Source: an uncultured Bacilli bacterium (GTDB lineage: Bacteria > Bacillota_I > Bacilli_A > RFN20 > DUOF01). From it: a DNA stretch of 16,549 bases. Position numbers and translations under genes: made by a program. Each line of letters starts with the position of its first letter. Position 1 is the stretch's first letter. The stretch covers positions 1 through 16,549 of the forward strand of contig CAKORZ010000027.1 of assembly GCA_934101685.1 (NCBI GenBank). The letters run 5' to 3'. The notes under the pieces are model-generated. The model was given only the letters and a program-made list of their open reading frames with translations. It did no database searches and was not told the origin of the DNA. Of this stretch, positions 13,061 through 16,549 are shown one piece after another.

Positions 13061-13545
13061 GTGTCATGTTTGTGACCACAGCAACAATCATGATCATGGT
13101 GATGATTACATCCATGTTCATGGTCGTGATGATGTTCACAATTATGGTTATGATGATCATGATGTTCACAAGAACATTCATGACTTTCTTCACTATATTT
13201 ATTTGCTTCTACTTTTTTCTTATTTTTATTTTCATAAATATAAACAAGTCTTGAATCAATTATATCAAAATAAACTTGACACTTATCAGTAAAGAAACTT
13301 ACATATTTAACAATAATGTTAGTAATTTCATTGATATGATCAATATAATTATCTGTTAATGTTACATTAACAATTATTTCACTATCAAAAGTTATATCTC
13401 CATGTAAAAAATAATCAACTATTGTAGTTTCATAAATTATTTCGTCTTGATCTATACCTAGAAGCTCTGCTAATTCTTCACATGAATAATAAGAAACATA
13501 TCCTGCAATATCACTTCTATTACCATTAATATTAATTTTAATCAT
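13048..13545 (-). CDS. DUF1904-like protein with His/Cys-rich C-terminal tail
   Basis: The 165 residues fall into two parts. Residues 1-110 form a small alpha/beta domain. Its order (SCEELAELLGIDQDEI, EIIVNVTLTDNYIDHINEITNIIVKYV, CQVYFDIIDSRLVYIYENKN) resembles the tautomerase-like DUF1904 family, and that assignment is tentative. Residues 121-160 are extraordinarily His-rich, with 17 His and 7 Cys, including H138-H140, H148-H150 and C154-C156. This is a metal-binding tail of the kind seen in nickel or zinc storage and chaperone proteins, inferred here from composition. Translation uses GGGGGAAG ahead of ATG 13545. It lies 11 nt after priA and ends the operon. Confidence 0.82.
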   Translation of the reverse strand: MIKININGNRSDIAGYVSYYSCEELAELLGIDQDEIIYETTIVDYFLHGDITFDSEIIVNVTLTDNYIDHINEITNIIVKYVSFFTDKCQVYFDIIDSRLVYIYENKNKKKVEANKYSEESHECSCEHHDHHNHNCEHHHDHEHGCNHHHDHDCCCGHKHDTDEE

Positions 13546-13556
13546 TTTTCTTCCCC

Positions 13557-15731
13557 CTATATTTCAACATATGGATCTACAACTATGCTTACTTTAGTAT
13601 TATTCTCACTCTTTAAGTATACCTTTAAATCCCTTAATATTCCTAGTGTTTTCTCTTTATTTTTGTATTTTATCATCAATTTAAACCTATATTCATCGTT
13701 TATTTTAGCAATGTAGGGAACACTTGGGCCTAACACAGTAAATTCATCACTTTGATATTCTAATAAATAGTCTCTTGCGATTTTAGCTGTATTGTTTGTT
13801 TTTTCCATATCTTTTCCTTTAAAAAGCAAATAGCTAATAAATCTAAATGGTGGATATTTTAATTCTTTTCTAAACTCTAATTCTTTATTTATAAAGTTTT
13901 CATACCTGTAATTAGCAGCATCTAATAAAACATCATTATTAGGTTTATAAGTTTGAATTAAAGCAATGCCTGGTTTATCTGCTCTTCCTGATCTTCCTAT
14001 AACTTGAACTAATAATTGAAAAGTTCTTTCGCTTGCTCTAAAATCACTTGCATTTAATCCAGAATCTGCATTTAAAACAGCAACTAAGGTAACAAGAGGG
14101 AAATCTAATCCTTTTGCTACCATTTGAGTACCTACTATAATATCTACTTCATGTTTAATGATTTTATCAACTAATTCAAGGTGACTATCTTTCTTTAAAG
14201 TACTATCTTGATCCATTCTAAGTACTCTAGCATTTCCAAACTCTTCTTTTATAATTTCTTCTACTTTTTGAGTTCCATAACCACCTTTTTCAATAAACTT
14301 AGATCCACAACTTGGACAAGTATCTTTAAGATCAAACTCTAACCCACAATAATGACATTTTAGTTTATTGCTAGCTTTATGATAATTTAATGTAATGTCA
14401 CATTTAGGGCATTTATAAGTATACCCACACATTTTACATCTTACATAAGGAGCATATCCTCTTCTATTTAATAAAATAATAACTTGCTCTTTTCTCTCTA
14501 ACCTATCATTTATTTCCTTCTTTAATTCATTAGATAAAATTGCACCATTTCTTTCTTTATTCATATCAATTATTTTAACAAGTGGAAGCTTTTTATTGTT
14601 TATTCGCTTTGTTAAATATAATTGCTTATATATGCCTGTTTTTGCTCTAACCTTTGATTCTAATGAAGGAGTTGCACTTCCTAGTAATACAGTAGCGTTA
14701 TTTTGTTTTGCTCTAAATGTTGCTACATCAATTGTATGATAACTAGGGGTTGTATCTTGCTTATAAGACTCACTATGCTCTTCATCTATAATTATTATTC
14801 CAATATTATCGCATGGGGCAAATATTGCACTTCTAGTACCTATGATTACTTTAGCAATACCCTTCTTTATTCTTCTATATTCATCATACTTTTCTCCCTC
14901 ACTAAGAGATGAGTGAAGTAAAGCTAATTCATCATTAAAGAAGCATTTAAATCTTGAGGCTAGTTGAGATGTTAATACAATTTCAGGAACTAATATAATA
15001 ACAGTTTTATTAAGTGATAAATAATATTTAGCTAAATTAAGATAAACTTCAGTTTTACCACTTCCAGTTACTCCTTCAAGCAAATAAATACCTTTTTCTT
15101 TTATAACACTTTCATATACTGCTTTTTGATCATTTGTTAATTCATATTCTTTATCATTTTTGTTTTCACCTAAATTAATCTTACGATAATCTTCTTCCAT
15201 AACTACTTTAACACATTTATTTTCTATTAATTTATTAACAATGCTTGATGATAATTCACTTTTTAAAACTTTTCCTTTTTCTTTAATATACTCATATACT
15301 TCTTTTTGCTTAATAGTTAAACTCACATTACTTTCAAGAGGCACTACATAACTTACTAATTTAATTCCTACTTTCTTACCACTTCTAGGTTTTAAACTTT
15401 TAGGAAGCATAGTTTGCAAGCAACTAATTAAAGGACAAGCATATTCCTTAGACATAAACATAGCTAAATCTTGTAATTCTTTACTAAGCAAAGATTCATT
15501 ATCAATAACACTATTAACTTCTTTTAAAGGAAAACCATATTCTTCCTCTAATTCTTTACTAGTTTTATTTGTATATTCACTATCTAATACATAACCAACG
15601 ATATTCTTTTTATGTCCAAAATCTACATTAACTCTACACCCTTTAACATCTTTTTCATCATTTAAAAGATAATCGAATGTACGATCGATTTCATCTGCGC
15701 TGTATTCAATTAATACTTTTAAAATCTGCAT
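13557..15731 (-). CDS. priA: Primosomal protein N' (replication restart helicase PriA)
   Basis: PriA reloads the replisome at stalled forks. The 724-residue protein is full-length. It has an N-terminal 3'-DNA-binding domain (from IEYSADEIDRTFDYLL), Walker A GVTGSGKT (220-227), DEEH box (316-319), GSATPS (351-356), the zinc-binding region with eight Cys (432, 435, 441, 444, 459, 462, 472, 475) between helicase lobes, GTQMVAKGLDFP (534-545) and the arginine-finger motif QVIGRSGR (576-583; usually AGRAGR). The start at 15731 follows AGGAGGAG. The gene lies 12 nt after the upstream kinase-like gene and 11 nt before the DUF1904-like gene. The def-fmt-rsmB genes that often follow priA are missing. 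Confidence 0.97.
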   Translation of the reverse strand: MQILKVLIEYSADEIDRTFDYLLNDEKDVKGCRVNVDFGHKKNIVGYVLDSEYTNKTSKELEEEYGFPLKEVNSVIDNESLLSKELQDLAMFMSKEYACPLISCLQTMLPKSLKPRSGKKVGIKLVSYVVPLESNVSLTIKQKEVYEYIKEKGKVLKSELSSSIVNKLIENKCVKVVMEEDYRKINLGENKNDKEYELTNDQKAVYESVIKEKGIYLLEGVTGSGKTEVYLNLAKYYLSLNKTVIILVPEIVLTSQLASRFKCFFNDELALLHSSLSEGEKYDEYRRIKKGIAKVIIGTRSAIFAPCDNIGIIIIDEEHSESYKQDTTPSYHTIDVATFRAKQNNATVLLGSATPSLESKVRAKTGIYKQLYLTKRINNKKLPLVKIIDMNKERNGAILSNELKKEINDRLERKEQVIILLNRRGYAPYVRCKMCGYTYKCPKCDITLNYHKASNKLKCHYCGLEFDLKDTCPSCGSKFIEKGGYGTQKVEEIIKEEFGNARVLRMDQDSTLKKDSHLELVDKIIKHEVDIIVGTQMVAKGLDFPLVTLVAVLNADSGLNASDFRASERTFQLLVQVIGRSGRADKPGIALIQTYKPNNDVLLDAANYRYENFINKELEFRKELKYPPFRFISYLLFKGKDMEKTNNTAKIARDYLLEYQSDEFTVLGPSVPYIAKINDEYRFKLMIKYKNKEKTLGILRDLKVYLKSENNTKVSIVVDPYVEI

Positions 15732-15743
15732 TAAAGTCTCCTC

Positions 15744-16549
15744 CTATTTAGTATCGTTTTTCTTTACAATTCTTGGCATATAATTATATTTAAATCCATT
15801 AATCTTTTCCCATTCACGAACATCATTTTCAGTGACGCTAACCATTCTTTTAGCTTCTCTACCATCACTTAATAAATCATCCTCATCATATACAATTTTA
15901 GGATTAATAAGTTTAATTTTACGTAAATTATAAGCAATTAATCTACTATGGCCTTCTACAACAAATAAAGAATCATGTACTCTTAAAATCTTTATTGGTT
16001 CAATAGGTTCATTATTATCTATCAAGTCACAATAATGTTTAATTTTTTCATGATCTATATACTCTAATTTACCAGTAGGTAGTAAAAATTGTGGCGATAT
16101 CCATAATCTTTCATAATGTTCATTTCTTATTTTTTTATTATAACAATCCATTATTATTTCTACTGCTTCATTTGGGCTAATAAAGGTAGTATCCACTACT
16201 ACATCATAATTTTCTAAATCTTCACAATTCACATTATAAATAGCTTTATATCTTCTATTTTCAGTAACTCTTCTATCTATTAATTTATCCATTGCTTCTT
16301 CAACACTATTATACTTTTCTTCTTTTTCATTTCTTGTTAAATATGTTCTAAGTGCTGCTTCATAAGGAGAAACAATGATAAATATTTTAAATGTTTCAGG
16401 TAAAAAGTGCCATGCTAATCTAGAATCAAAAATAACATTTTTCTCTTCAGGTATAAGTTTATTTTTTTCTACTATTGCATTATCAATATAATTATCTATT
16501 CCATCAGTAAAATACTTAGGATTCTTTTGAAATTCTAGTACACTAACAC
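15744..16549 (-). CDS. Cytidylate-kinase-like and ParB-like fusion protein (5' end cut by window edge)
   Basis: 267 codons are visible and the frame is open to the right edge; an internal ATG at 16292 is not the start. The first part reads like the LID and C-terminal half of a (d)CMP kinase-like P-loop protein: DSRLAWHFLPETFKIFIIV, AALRTYLTRNEKEEKYNSVEEA, then DRRVTENRRYKAIYN and YDVVVDTTFISPNEAVEII. The P-loop itself would lie outside the window. After about residue 155 the sequence changes to a ParB/sulfiredoxin-like domain: LEYIDHEKIKHYCDLI, PIKILRVHDSLFVVEGHSRLIAYNL, ending FKYNYMPRIVKKNDTK. The role is unknown; nucleotide-dependent nucleic-acid handling is an inference from the two folds. 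It is co-oriented with priA, 12 nt apart. Confidence 0.75.
   Translation of the reverse strand, partial: VSVLEFQKNPKYFTDGIDNYIDNAIVEKNKLIPEEKNVIFDSRLAWHFLPETFKIFIIVSPYEAALRTYLTRNEKEEKYNSVEEAMDKLIDRRVTENRRYKAIYNVNCEDLENYDVVVDTTFISPNEAVEIIMDCYNKKIRNEHYERLWISPQFLLPTGKLEYIDHEKIKHYCDLIDNNEPIEPIKILRVHDSLFVVEGHSRLIAYNLRKIKLINPKIVYDEDDLLSDGREAKRMVSVTENDVREWEKINGFKYNYMPRIVKKNDTK

Noticed and set aside
13066..13254. Plus-strand open frame rich in Met, Ile and Val opposite the His-rich gene
   Set aside because: It is the antisense reading of His (CAT/CAC) codons, has no ribosome site and its composition is explained by the opposite strand.
774..16549. Alternative genetic code with TGA as tryptophan (Mycoplasma type)
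   Set aside because: stp and rpe end in TGA at overlapping junctions, and Trp is encoded by TGG (for example in rpe).

Overview
The window is very AT-rich DNA from a bacterium that uses TGA as a stop (stp and rpe end in TGA, while Trp is encoded by TGG). The gene content is that of a low-GC Bacillota or Mollicutes-like lineage: the rlmN-stp-prkC-rsgA-rpe run, PriA, YitT, CorC/HlyC and DUF1653 proteins, and AGGAGG-type ribosome binding sites. An uncultured gut-type Bacilli/Clostridia genome is my best guess; this is inference and not a species call. No tRNA, rRNA, insertion sequence, CRISPR array or clear phage gene was seen.

Layout. (1) 1-2051, minus strand: a CNNM/CorC-type membrane protein followed by a YitT family membrane protein cut by the left edge. 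(2) 2152-3369, plus strand: a small DUF3892-like protein, a membrane-anchored thioredoxin-like protein and a DUF1653 protein, ending in a bidirectional hairpin. (3) 8351-3370, minus strand: rlmN, stp, prkC, rsgA, rpe and an APH-type phosphotransferase, with all five junctions overlapping by 4 or 8 nt. This is a compact ribosome-quality and Ser/Thr-signalling operon. Its kinase has neither the membrane segment nor the PASTA repeats of classical PrkC. (4) 12957-8430, minus strand: an accessory block of seven related, highly charged, helical proteins of unknown function plus one helical protein with a Cys/His cluster. Five of the seven are single-gene transcription units and the last two form a pair. 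All six transcription units start from the same promoter design (TTGAAA or TTGATA, exactly 16 nt, TAAAAT with an upstream TG), and several boundaries carry duplicated terminator-promoter DNA. (5) 16549-13048, minus strand: a cytidylate-kinase-like/ParB-like fusion cut by the right edge, priA, and a DUF1904-like protein with an extreme His/Cys tail, closed by a terminator.

In many Firmicutes priA is followed by def, fmt and rsmB and then by rlmN-stp-prkC-rsgA-rpe. Here priA and rlmN keep their orientation and order, but def-fmt-rsmB are absent and the paralog array sits in their place. That array, with its uniform promoters and repeated boundaries, is the strongest candidate for an undescribed system in the window. 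Its function cannot be read from sequence alone.
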